DNA from: Bacteroidota bacterium
GTDB taxonomy: Bacteria > Bacteroidota > Bacteroidia > Chitinophagales > Chitinophagaceae
DNA length: 9,409 nucleotides
Direction: 5' to 3'
NCBI GenBank assembly: GCA_023396345.1
Contig: JAEWWO010000394.1
Coordinates: 1-9,409, forward strand
Both the position numbers and the translations under genes were made by a program. Within the stretch, counting starts at the first letter, position 1; every line of letters starts with the position of its first letter. Below are positions 1 to 7,500 of this stretch, piece after piece. The notes beneath the pieces were generated by a model. The model did no database searches and had not been told where the DNA came from. It was given only the letters and a program-made list of their open reading frames with translations.

Positions 1-602
1 GAGTAGATTATCGTTTTACGGAAGGCAAAAGCTATGCTATCACAGGAAATAACGGTTCCGGAAAAAGCACGCTGCTGCAATGTATTGCCGGAGCGCAGGA
101 TTTAAAAGAAGGAAAGTGTGTGTATTATAATCAGGCACAAACAATAAAGCCTGAACATGTTTACAATGCAATTTCCATAGTAGCGCCTTACCTTGAAGTA
201 ATTGAAGAAATGACCGCCACAGAGTTTTTAGAATTTCATTTTTCTTTTAAGAAAATAAAAGAAGGCGTTACTATAAAAGAAATATTACAGGAAGTTGGAT
301 TGTTGTCTGCTGCAAACAAACAGATAAGATATTTCAGCAGTGGAATGAAGCAAAGAGTAAAACTGGCACAAGCTATATTTGCCGATACGCCGGTGTTATT
401 GCTCGACGAACCGTGTACGAATTTAGATGCAGAGGGCTATGCGCTTTACAACGCTTTGATAGAGCAACACACCAAACATAAAGTAGTGATTGTATCAAGC
501 AATGATAAAAATGAGTATAGCTTTTGTAAAGAGATAATAGATATAAGAGCCTATAAAAATATTTCAATCGATATGCCTGATTCAAAAAAAATTATTAATT
601 GA
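1..602 (+). CDS. ABC transporter ATP-binding protein, 5' end missing
   Basis: The gene enters from the left edge; the frame is open from base 3, giving 199 visible residues. It is the nucleotide-binding subunit of an ABC transporter, hydrolysing ATP at the cytoplasmic face of the inner membrane. In visible numbering, Walker A is GNNGSGKST (15-23), the ABC signature is the variant SSGMKQR (112-118), Walker B is VLLLDEP (131-137) and the D-loop is NLDAEG (140-145). Only the first beta strand and the true start seem to be lost, so the full protein would be about 210-220 residues, a small single-domain ATPase like those of the CcmA/COG1131-type families. Two positions look non-canonical: the Q-loop region reads IVAPYLE (59-65) with no glutamine, and the switch histidine is replaced by Asn167 in VSSND. 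No permease gene is visible, so the substrate is unknown. No hairpin terminator follows the stop. A start at GTG 120 would remove Walker A and is not credible. Confidence 0.93.
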   Translation, partial: VDYRFTEGKSYAITGNNGSGKSTLLQCIAGAQDLKEGKCVYYNQAQTIKPEHVYNAISIVAPYLEVIEEMTATEFLEFHFSFKKIKEGVTIKEILQEVGLLSAANKQIRYFSSGMKQRVKLAQAIFADTPVLLLDEPCTNLDAEGYALYNALIEQHTKHKVVIVSSNDKNEYSFCKEIIDIRAYKNISIDMPDSKKIIN

Positions 603-626
603 TTTACGTACTAGAAATTATATTTG
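599..626 (+). promoter_or_regulatory. Putative Bacteroidota-type promoter for the DUF4920 gene
   Basis: TTG at 599-601 and TATATTTG at 619-626 match the -33/-7 elements of the Bacteroidota primary sigma factor (TTTG, about 19 bp, TAnnTTTG). The spacer here is 17 bp, slightly short. The -33 element overlaps the stop codon of the ABC ATPase gene. Initiation would fall near 632, giving a 5' leader of about 280 nt that carries the repeat copies. Confidence 0.55.
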
Positions 627-680
627 TGTATAAAATAAAGTTTCTGGTAAGTTTATACAATCCCGGCAGGTAAAAACAAA

Positions 681-787
681 ATTAAATATTAACACATGAA
701 ATAACCATAAAGATTAAGAATCTATACCAACCGAGAATGATAATAGAGAATTAAGGTTTTGGCTATTCCGTGTGGCAAACAGAAAAA
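681..787 (+). repeat. Leader repeat copy 1 (107 bp)
   Basis: First copy of a tandem direct repeat. Its first 52 bp (681-732) equal the first 53 bp of copy 2 (788-840) except for one missing A after the ATG at 696. The middle (about 733-764) has diverged, and the end (about 765-787, containing ATTCCGTGTGGCAAAC) is again close to copy 2. Because of the missing A, the ATG at 696 is followed by one Lys codon and then TAA. Confidence 0.9.
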
Positions 788-895
788 ATTAAATATTAAC
801 ACATGAAAATAACCATAAAGATTAAGAATCTATACCAACCATGAATGAATATTGAATCTAAAAAAATGGTTATTCCATGTGGCAACTGAAAAACA
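788..895 (+). repeat. Leader repeat copy 2 (108 bp), with a 13-codon mini-ORF
   Basis: Second copy of the tandem repeat, directly abutting copy 1. It opens with ATTAAATATTAACACATG and ends with ATTCCATGTGGCAACTG followed by an A-rich run. The ATG at 803 opens a mini-ORF ending at 844 (peptide MKITIKIKNLYQP). Its stop is overlapped by another ATG at 841 that reads only four codons. Whether the mini-ORF is translated is unknown; its start context equals that of the true gene downstream. Confidence 0.9.
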
Positions 896-916
896 ATTAA
901 ATATACACACATGAAA
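896..916 (+). repeat. Leader repeat copy 3 (truncated), containing the DUF4920 start codon
   Basis: ATTAAATATACACACATGAAA differs at two positions from the opening of copies 1 and 2. It begins exactly one repeat length (108 bp) after copy 2. Its ATG at 911 is the start codon of the DUF4920 gene, so the repeat unit includes that gene's translation start region. Beyond about 916 the sequence turns into the coding region and similarity fades. Confidence 0.82.
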
Positions 917-1393
917 CATACTATATTATCATCGCTATTTATTTTAGCATTATGCTTCAACGTAAATGCGCAGGAAGCAAAAAATATCAATCCTGCTGTA
1001 CAGGGAGCTATTTATGGAAATAAATCAGCTAAAGCGCAAATGGTAACTGCTGCGCAATTCAATAAAACAGTAACGAATGATAAGCCTGTTGCTATGCAGG
1101 TTAAAGGGAGGGTAACCAACGTATGCGAGAACAAAGGCTGTTGGATGAACGTTGACCTCGAAAATGGCGAACAGATTTTTGTAAAAATGAAGGATTACGG
1201 ATTTTTTGTTCCCAAAGATATTCGCGGCAAAGAGGTATTGCTGACAGGAGAAGCCTATAAACAAATGATGAGCGTAAAAGAATTGAAACATTTTGCTGAA
1301 GATGCCAAGAAGCCACAATCGGAAATAGATGCTATTACCCAACCTGAAATGCGATCAAGGTTTACAGCAGCAAGTATTAAAGTATTAGACTGA
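911..1393 (+). CDS. Secreted DUF4920-type protein
   Basis: A 160-residue exported protein. Residues 1-20 form a signal peptide ending in NVNA before Gln21, so the mature protein is probably periplasmic or surface-exposed. The body resembles the Bacteroidota DUF4920 family: a beta-rich segment with the motif VCENKGCWM (71-79; Cys72, Cys77, Trp78), then YGFFVPKDIRGK, then a helical SVKELKHFAEDA stretch around His127 and a C-terminal strand ending IKVLD. The two cysteines could bind a metal or form a disulfide; the family function is not known to me. The start at 911 is chosen because it gives a complete signal peptide. It is probably transcribed alone from the promoter at 599-626 through a long repeated leader, and it ends 27 bp before a bidirectional terminator. 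The family assignment is from recognition of the motif pattern, not from a search. Confidence 0.88.
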   Translation: MKHTILSSLFILALCFNVNAQEAKNINPAVQGAIYGNKSAKAQMVTAAQFNKTVTNDKPVAMQVKGRVTNVCENKGCWMNVDLENGEQIFVKMKDYGFFVPKDIRGKEVLLTGEAYKQMMSVKELKHFAEDAKKPQSEIDAITQPEMRSRFTAASIKVLD

Positions 1394-1420
1394 TGGTTAT
1401 AAATCTAATATCTATACCAA

Positions 1421-1453
1421 AAAATGCGAAGCAGTTCAAGCTTCGCATTTTTT
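1421..1453. terminator. Bidirectional intrinsic terminator between convergent genes
   Basis: A perfect 12-bp stem pairs 1421-1432 (AAAATGCGAAGC) with 1440-1451 (GCTTCGCATTTT) around a 7-base loop. A-tract and T-tract flanks on both sides allow it to end transcription of the plus-strand DUF4920 gene and of the minus-strand gene at 1473-1931. The GCGAAGC stem motif recurs at the right end of the window. Confidence 0.9.
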
Positions 1454-1472
1454 AATTGTAATGGTAAATAAC

Positions 1473-1931
1473 CTATTTCTTTACCTTAACGGATATTGTG
1501 CCATCTTCCAGGCCGGTGATATTTTTGTCCGCGAGAATACCGTTGGATAGGGGCTGGATGATTTGCAGCAACTGGTCTGTAGTACCTGTATGATCCACCA
1601 CAATAGAAGAACCCGCAGCCCCGTACTTCATTTTGGTGGCCGCAACTCCTTGTGCATTTTGTATGCTTTGGTTGAGCGATTTTAAGGAGACCATGTCTAT
1701 GCCTTCTATTGCTATCACTTTGTGTGCTTCAGCATTGGCGCCGTTGGCATTCTTTTTCTTTCCCATAAGCCCCATGACTTTACTGCCTGTACCTGCAGCG
1801 CGGTCGGCGGTGTTGGCTGCTTTGTCAATTTTTTTAAGCGTTCTGTCGAGCTTATCTAAGAAATTCTGCGCATGTAGCTGTGTTATGCCCAGGATAAAGA
1901 AACCGATAAAAGTAATGATGAATGTTTTCAT
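1473..1931 (-). CDS. Small exported protein of unknown function
   Basis: A 152-residue minus-strand gene. The N-terminus is a clear signal peptide (MKTFIITFIGFFILGITQLHA, cleavage after Ala21), so the protein leaves the cytoplasm. Residues 23-50 form a charged, amphipathic helix (FLDKLDRTLKKIDKAANTAD and onward), followed by a Gly/Ala/Asn/Lys-rich linker around 54-70. Residues 71-151 alternate strands and helices (VIAIEGID, a helix at 82-93, SSIVVDHTG, a helix at 117-129, then TISVKVKK), suggesting a compact alpha/beta domain. I do not recognise a named family. The overall pattern loosely recalls periplasmic beta-alpha-beta modules, which is inference only. The reading is supported by the complete signal peptide, a good promoter upstream and a terminator just downstream. 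The overlapping plus-strand frame at 1633-1947 is a shadow. Confidence 0.85.
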   Translation of the reverse strand: MKTFIITFIGFFILGITQLHAQNFLDKLDRTLKKIDKAANTADRAAGTGSKVMGLMGKKKNANGANAEAHKVIAIEGIDMVSLKSLNQSIQNAQGVAATKMKYGAAGSSIVVDHTGTTDQLLQIIQPLSNGILADKNITGLEDGTISVKVKK

Positions 1932-1973
1932 AAGAATATTTTTTTAAATGAGTGATGATAATCTGAACTGATA

Positions 1974-2004
1974 CAAAAGTATCATTCTTCTATGCGGCTG
2001 ACAA
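1974..2004 (-). promoter_or_regulatory. Bacteroidota-type promoter for the minus-strand exported protein
   Basis: On the minus strand, TTG (2004-2002) is followed after 20 bp by TACTTTTG (1981-1974), an exact TAnnTTTG match. The start codon lies about 43 bp downstream of the -7 element. The -7 element sits inside a small palindrome, GATACAAAAGTATC (1970-1983), which might be an operator or chance. Confidence 0.7.
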
Positions 2005-2134
2005 TCCCTGTTAAGAAGGATTTTTTTCTCCTGTTTTTATAGTATAGGATTGATTTGGCTGGAAGCCACCGGCAGAATAAAGCCAGCCCCCAATTCCCCT
2101 AAAATAGGTATAAGAAATCCCTTGTTATAGCGGA

Positions 2135-2165
2135 TTGACTTAAGAGACACATTGAAATAATTTTG
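2135..2165 (+). promoter_or_regulatory. Bacteroidota-type promoter for the lipocalin-like lipoprotein
   Basis: TTG at 2135-2137, a 20-bp spacer and TAATTTTG at 2158-2165 fit the -33/-7 consensus of the phylum. Initiation near 2172 would leave a leader of about 33 nt before the ATG at 2205. It is divergent from the promoter at 1974-2004; about 130 bp separate the two -33 elements. Confidence 0.72.
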
Positions 2166-2204
2166 CGCTGATAATTAATTATTCATTTATAAAATAAAAA
2201 AATT

Positions 2205-2636
2205 ATGAATCCTGCAAAGACTTTATTTACCAGATTGTTGTTGCTGACAATAGCGCTGACAGTATTTTTGCTTGCCTGTAAGAAAGAAGATGTACAAAAC
2301 AACTCCACCGATCCACTAATAGGAAGTTGGAAAATGAAAGCCCTGATTGTAAATGGTCAGTCCACTGATGTAAGTAATGCTGCATGTTTTAAAAATTCTA
2401 CCCTGAATGTAAATGCCAAGGAGTTTACCATGTATACTAGTGTACCAAAAGATGACGGCGGATGTGAGGAAAACACTTCAAAAGCAGCATGGGTAAACGC
2501 CGGCGGAAAATATTATGAGGTTAATGGCGAGGAGAGGATATTATTAGATGTATCTTTCCGGGACAATAACCAAATCGTACAAATCAACGCTCCCAATGGC
2601 AGCGGAGGAACGATAGGCTTGGTGTACGGGAAATAG
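2205..2636 (+). CDS. Lipocalin-like lipoprotein
   Basis: A 143-residue protein with an SPII signal: a hydrophobic stretch (11-23) and the lipobox LLAC, with Cys25 the lipidated residue, followed by KKED. It should be anchored in the outer or inner membrane facing the periplasm or cell surface. The mature part opens with LIGSWKMKALIVNG (38-51), the typical first strand of small Bacteroidota lipocalin-like domains (Lipocalin_4-type). The paired cysteines Cys61 and Cys87 and the AW motif after the second cysteine also fit that family; the cysteines could form a disulfide. The ligand is unknown. The gene is a single unit, with its own promoter upstream and a hairpin terminator 13 bp after the stop. 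ATG 2205 is the first in-frame ATG that gives a complete lipoprotein signal. The lipoprotein call is strong; the lipocalin-like fold is by family recognition. Confidence 0.87.
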   Translation: MNPAKTLFTRLLLLTIALTVFLLACKKEDVQNNSTDPLIGSWKMKALIVNGQSTDVSNAACFKNSTLNVNAKEFTMYTSVPKDDGGCEENTSKAAWVNAGGKYYEVNGEERILLDVSFRDNNQIVQINAPNGSGGTIGLVYGK

Positions 2637-2649
2637 TTTTTTATCTATG

Positions 2650-2690
2650 TTTACAGAAAAAACCTGTCAGTCGGCAGGTTTTTCTGTAAA
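2650..2690 (+). terminator. Intrinsic terminator after the lipoprotein gene
   Basis: A long hairpin: CCTGTC (2663-2668) pairs with GGCAGG (2673-2678, one G-T pair) around the loop AGTC. The stem extends outward through an A-tract facing a T-tract (2679-2683, one bulged A) to TTTACAG (2650-2656) and CTGTAAA (2684-2690). The near symmetry means it could also act on the minus strand. It isolates the lipoprotein gene from the sigma-factor operon. Confidence 0.85.
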
Positions 2691-2808
2691 CGCGGCAGTG
2701 GTTTTATTTTTTTTGATAATGTTAAAAAATTATACTAATTAAAAAATCCTATATTTACAATTGCTTAACGGTTATTTAGAGCAGGACAATCTTAATAAAA
2801 TATTCCAA

Positions 2809-3345
2809 ATGTGTATAATTGCAAATCTGAAAGCTGGCGATGAAAAAGCATTAAAGTCTGTTTTTGACGAGTACAGGCACGCAGTTTATAATTATGTTTT
2901 TGATAAAACTAAATCTGTTTACTGTTCCAAGGAAGTAGTGCAGCTCACCTTCATTAAGTTATGGAATTACAGGCACAATCTTAAAGAGCATGTAGACATT
3001 TCTTATCAATTATTCAGGATCGCGCGGACCACCCTGATAGATGAGTTGCGCAAAGTACAGTCGAGCTATTACGTTGAAAACCTCTGTGGCTCCAATGCTC
3101 AAGCAGAAGATCCGGAGGAAGCTATATTTTACAATGATACGCGTAACAAATTAGAGCGGTTGATAGGCTTAATGCCTCCAATGCGCCAACGCGTTTTCTA
3201 CCTCAGCAGGATAAACAATTATAGCCACCAAGAGATTGCGCAGATGCTTTCCATATCTCCTAAAACAGTGGAGAACCATATCAGCCTTGCATTAAAATTT
3301 ATTAAACCCTTTTTTAGTTTAATTTTGCTTTTAAGCACGGTATAG
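2809..3345 (+). CDS. ECF RNA polymerase sigma factor, FecI-like
   Basis: A 178-residue ECF (group 4) sigma factor of the FecI-like type expanded in Bacteroidota. Region 2 spans about residues 19-83 (FDEYRHAVYNYV, then CSKEVVQLTFIKLW, then LFRIARTTLIDELRK), covering core binding and -10 recognition. Region 4 spans about 112-164, with LPPMRQRVFYLSRINNYSHQ-type sequence and a helix-turn-helix at 139-160 ending SPKTVENHISLAL. A hydrophobic tail (IKPFFSLILLLSTV) ends the protein, as I recall for other members. ATG 2809 is chosen over TTG 2761 because region 2 starts a normal distance from it; the TTG would add 16 residues without family character. The anti-sigma gene follows after 8 bp, so the two are almost certainly co-transcribed. 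The likely role is to direct RNA polymerase to the downstream transporter operon, possibly including itself. Confidence 0.93.
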   Translation: MCIIANLKAGDEKALKSVFDEYRHAVYNYVFDKTKSVYCSKEVVQLTFIKLWNYRHNLKEHVDISYQLFRIARTTLIDELRKVQSSYYVENLCGSNAQAEDPEEAIFYNDTRNKLERLIGLMPPMRQRVFYLSRINNYSHQEIAQMLSISPKTVENHISLALKFIKPFFSLILLLSTV

Positions 3346-3353
3346 CTTGTACG

Positions 3354-4469
3354 ATGAACAGGGAATTGGTAGATAAATATCTTCAGGGGCAATGCAACCC
3401 GGCTGAAAGCCGCTATTTGCGCCGCTATTTCAGGGACTATCCACTGGAATTGGAGCGCTATTTTACTACCGAAGAATGGAGAGAATATCTCCGGGAAAAT
3501 ACCGGGCGTATTACTGAAGATATTTCCGGTGAAATGTACGATGCAATCCATTTTTCTATATCACAGAAGAAAACAAAGGTACACACAATCTTAAAGTGGG
3601 CTGGAGCAGCTGCGGCAATAATTGTTCTGTTTTTGGGCATCAAACTCTTTTATGCAGAAACAGCTTTACCCGAAATGCCTGTTGTCAAATCCAAGGAGGC
3701 CTTAGCAACAAAGAGGCATATAAATACCACCAAGTCGCTGCAACGGATAAACATGCCGGATGGAACTTTAGTTTTATTATCACCGGGCAGTGAAATAAAA
3801 TACCATACAGAATACAATGTTGCCAAACGTGACATTTACCTGCAGGGTAAGGCAGAGTTTGATGTAGCTCATGATAAAGAAAGGCCTTTTACTGTATTTT
3901 GCGGAAAAATAGCTACCCATGCATTAGGTACAAGGTTTGAAGTTAACGGCTTAAAAAAAAATACAGCCGTTATTTTATTTGAAGGCAAAGTGGTTGTAAA
4001 AAATATTGAAAATGAAAAAGTACAAACCTTTTTAAAGCCGGGCGACAGAACAGCTTTTAATACAGAAAAGAATATCTTTGAAACATTATTGCAGCCTGGA
4101 TATAAGATAGCTGCAGGTAAAGCAGTGGAAAATGAAATTACACGCATCGCCGGGGGTACAGAAGAGAGTAACGAAATCATACAGAAGAACAGGGTTGTAA
4201 AAAATACAACAGCAAGTTTAAAAGCAGGCCCTTCCTATCTTAAATTTGAGAATGAAAAACTTAAGACAGTTATCAATGAACTATCGAAATTGTATGATGT
4301 GGAAATCAATTATCCCACTAACATATCTTCCATAAATATCTATATGTCTGTGGATAACACGCAACCCATTGAAAAAATCCTGAAAAATATTTCATCTCTT
4401 AACGGACTGGAAATCAGCAAAGTAGATAGCAATAAATATATTATAAAAAAACAGTTGATTGCAGATTAG
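3354..4469 (+). CDS. FecR-family anti-sigma factor with DUF4974 C-terminus
   Basis: A 371-residue single-pass inner-membrane regulator. The cytoplasmic N-terminus (1-78) includes a short helical anti-sigma region with YLQGQCNPAESRYLRRYF. One membrane segment spans about 79-100 (ILKWAGAAAAIIVLFLGIKLFY). The periplasmic part has a FecR domain at about 121-232 (MPDGTLVLLSPGSEIKY, IYLQGKAEFDV, FTVFCGKIATHALGTRFEV, then FEGKVVV and LKPGD) and a DUF4974/STN-like domain at about 296-366 (YLKFENEKLKTVINELSKLY to YIIKK). Such proteins hold the partner ECF sigma factor and release or activate it when an outer-membrane transporter reports substrate. It lies 8 bp after the sigma gene and 60 bp before the SusC-type gene. 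Domain order and length are normal for Bacteroidota; identification is firm, the signal is unknown. Confidence 0.95.
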   Translation: MNRELVDKYLQGQCNPAESRYLRRYFRDYPLELERYFTTEEWREYLRENTGRITEDISGEMYDAIHFSISQKKTKVHTILKWAGAAAAIIVLFLGIKLFYAETALPEMPVVKSKEALATKRHINTTKSLQRINMPDGTLVLLSPGSEIKYHTEYNVAKRDIYLQGKAEFDVAHDKERPFTVFCGKIATHALGTRFEVNGLKKNTAVILFEGKVVVKNIENEKVQTFLKPGDRTAFNTEKNIFETLLQPGYKIAAGKAVENEITRIAGGTEESNEIIQKNRVVKNTTASLKAGPSYLKFENEKLKTVINELSKLYDVEINYPTNISSINIYMSVDNTQPIEKILKNISSLNGLEISKVDSNKYIIKKQLIAD

Positions 4470-4529
4470 GGGATAAGCTTACTTGCGTACGTTTTTATGG
4501 CATATTCACATAAATTTAAGTTAATAAAT

Positions 4530-7500
4530 ATGCTAAAAAAATACCTTCATTTTATAATACTGTATGTAGTATTATTAACCAGTACCGTCGGCGTATTTGC
4601 ACAGGAAAGAAATGCAGCAGTTAAAGGTATGATTTCTGACGAAATAGGCAACCCTGTGGGTTTTGTAACTGTATCTGCAAAAAACATGAATACACAGCAA
4701 ACGTACCAGGCTGTTGCAGATTCGGCCGGAAATTTCACCATCAGTAACCTGCCTGTTGACGGCCAGTATAATTTTGACTTCAGTGCAGTCGGCTACGAAA
4801 AAAGAAGTATTTCCGGCTATACCTTGAAAGCAAATGCTCCCAACACCATTATTGTAAGCTTGAAATCAGATGATGAAAGCCTGGGCGATGTGGTAGTTGT
4901 GGGATACGGAACTGTAAGAAAGAAAGATGTTACAGGCTCTATTGTAACGTTGCAGTCCAAAGACTTTAATCAAGGCATAAACGTGGCCCCGGACCAGCTT
5001 ATCCAGGGTAAAACACCTGGTGTAATGGTTATTAATAATACAGGGCAGCCAGGGGGCTCTACTACTGTACGCATACGTGGAAACTCTTCAATAAGAGCCA
5101 GTAATAATCCATTATTTGTGCTTGATGGTATAGCTTTATCCGGAAAATCAGCGCGTCCGGGAGGTTCCGGAGGATTTGGATCTGACGGAGGAAATCCGTT
5201 GGACTATCTTAATCCCAATGATATCGCCAGCATAGATATTCTCAAAGACGCCTCTGCTACGGCTATTTACGGCTCGCGCGGGGCAAATGGAGTGGTTATT
5301 ATTAACACCAAAAGAGGTGCAAGTGGAGAACCCACGTTTAATATTAATTCGTCTGTAGGAATATCCAATTTGCTAAGGAAGCCGGAAGTATTGTCAGCCT
5401 CACAGTTTAGAGAAGCTTTAAAAACGTATACTCCCGGTGAGACAACTAGTGCAGATTTTGGTAGTGATGTGGATGCTTTTAGTGAAATATTAAGAACCGC
5501 AATGATCCATAATCACAGCTTAGCTATTACCGGAGGCACAGATCGTGGCAGATACCGGCTATCCCTGGGTTATTTGAACCAGGAAGGTATTATCAAAACC
5601 AGCGAGCTCAACAAGCTAACAGCAAACTTAAGTTCAAGCTTTAAATTTCTTGAAAGCAAGCGTCTGGGGCTGGATGTGGACCTCTTCTTTACACAAACGC
5701 GTGAAAGAGTAGCTCCCATTGATGTGGCAGTAGGTTTTGAAGGTAACGTGGTATCACAGGCATTGAACTGGAACCCGACCAGGGCTTTGAAAGATGAAAA
5801 TGGGAAACTTACCTGGGTTAGCCCTACAATCATTAATCCTCTTACTTCTTTGGAAGCTTTCAAAGATAAGACTAACGTTAACACCATCATTGCTAATATA
5901 GCACCATCCTATAAAATCACTGACTGGCTACAGTATCGCCTGGCTTACAGTTTAACCCGGCAAACGGGGCTGCGTACAGGCATGTACGACAGGTTGCAGA
6001 TAAATCCTACGCATAATGAGAAAGGAATGGCATTTATTAATAATAATACCAATACCGATCAGCAAATTACACATACCTTAAACGTCAATAAAGATCTGAC
6101 AAATGACTTGAACCTGAATGCAGTGGCAGGGTACGAATATTTAAGTTATGATTCACGCTGGAATTCCCAATCGGGCTCTGGTTTTACCAATAAGGGAATT
6201 GATTTCTATGACTATCTGGGGTACTCGGTGGCTTCAAACCGTAATATTAATTCAGAGCGGTCGCCTGTAAATGAATTGCAATCTGTTTTTCTACGTTTGG
6301 GTTTCAATTACAAAGACAAATACCTATTAACTGGTACAATACGGAGAGACGGATCCACAAAGTTTGGTGAAAACAATAAATATGCAAATTTTCCTTCTTT
6401 AGCTTTCGCCTGGAACATATCTAATGAAGAATTTCTCAGAGAAACATTTCTGGACATTCTGAAATTACGCTTGGGATACGGACAAACCGGGAATAGCGAA
6501 TTTCCTTCAGGAGCTTCCAGAAACCGGTATGTATTTGGGATGCAAAGCCAGGAACAAACAAATTTTGGAAACCCCGATCTCAAATGGGAAACATCTGCTA
6601 CCTTGAATGCAGGTATTGATTTCGCGATGTTAAATAACAGGATCACAGGTTCAATTGACTATTTTTATAAAACAACAAAAGATGCTTTATTTGAAAGGAC
6701 TATTGCACAACCCGCCCCTGCCGGCAAAATTTGGGTAAACCTTGATGGTGAAGTAGTCAACAAAGGCATTGAGATAATTGTTAGCGGAGATATAATCAGA
6801 AACAATATATGGAGATGGAACCTTGCAGCTAATGCTACATTTCTTGAGAATAACGTAACCGGGTTGCCGGGGTTTTATGAAACAGCTGTTCTGCGAGGCC
6901 AGGGGTTTTCAAATGTAGTAGGTCAGCGTATGGTTAGCGGGCACCCGCTTAATGTTTGGTATCTCGCCATATTTGAAGGAATAGATCCTGCAAACGGTAG
7001 AAGCATGTATCTGAGTAAAGACGGCCATTCAGGTTCGGATGTTGATCCTGCGCAAAATAAATTCTACATTCATAGCCCCAATCCCAAAACATTGCTGGGT
7101 ATTTCAACACAGGCTTCGTATAAAAAATTTGCTGCGCAGATTAACATGAATGGTGCATTCGGGCATTATTTATTCAATAACACTTTAGCGACGGTACTAG
7201 GCATCAACAATCTCTCTGGCAAAAATATATCTCCCGTTTACTTTAAACCCGAACTAAAAGAGTCTACCTCTAATTCGGCTGCGCCATCAACGCGTTATTT
7301 GGAAAAAGGCGATTACTTAAAACTGGCAAATGCTACGCTCAGCTATAATGTTGGTAATATTGCTAACGGAGCTATTAAGAATTTAAGCATATCGCTTACA
7401 GGCCAAAACCTGTTGGTTTTCACCAAATACCGTGGTTTTGATCCTGAAGTTAATACGAATGGTGAAACAAATGGTATTCCATCTTTGGGTATAGAATACA

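Noticed and set aside
120..602. GTG 120 as start of the ABC ATPase
   Set aside because: The frame is open to the left edge and encodes a complete Walker A motif before 120, so the gene starts outside the window.
681..895. CRISPR array or transposon ends for the 107/108-bp repeat
   Set aside because: The repeat is far longer than CRISPR repeats, there are no unique spacers between copies, and no terminal inverted repeats or target duplications are visible.
1633..1947. Plus-strand frame of 104 codons opposite the exported-protein gene
   Set aside because: It is the complement of a gene with signal peptide, promoter and terminator; its cysteine- and serine-rich hydrophobic translation is typical of an antisense shadow.
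2057..2088. Inverted repeat GGCTGG/CCAGCC in the divergent intergenic region
   Set aside because: Arms are only 6 bp with a 20-base spacer and no T-run; not enough to call a terminator or operator.
2716..2757. Possible promoter for the sigma-factor gene (TATATTTA at 2750-2757, TTTG at 2712-2715)
   Set aside because: The last base of TAnnTTTG is wrong and the spacer would be 34 bp, far too long. A promoter must exist in or near this gap, but I cannot place it.
2761..2808. Upstream TTG start for the sigma-factor gene
   Set aside because: It adds 16 residues with no family resemblance; ATG 2809 gives a normal ECF length and spacing to region 2.
5570..6646. Minus-strand frames inside susC
   Set aside because: They overlap strongly conserved SusC coding sequence, lack start-region signals, and have no recognisable motifs.
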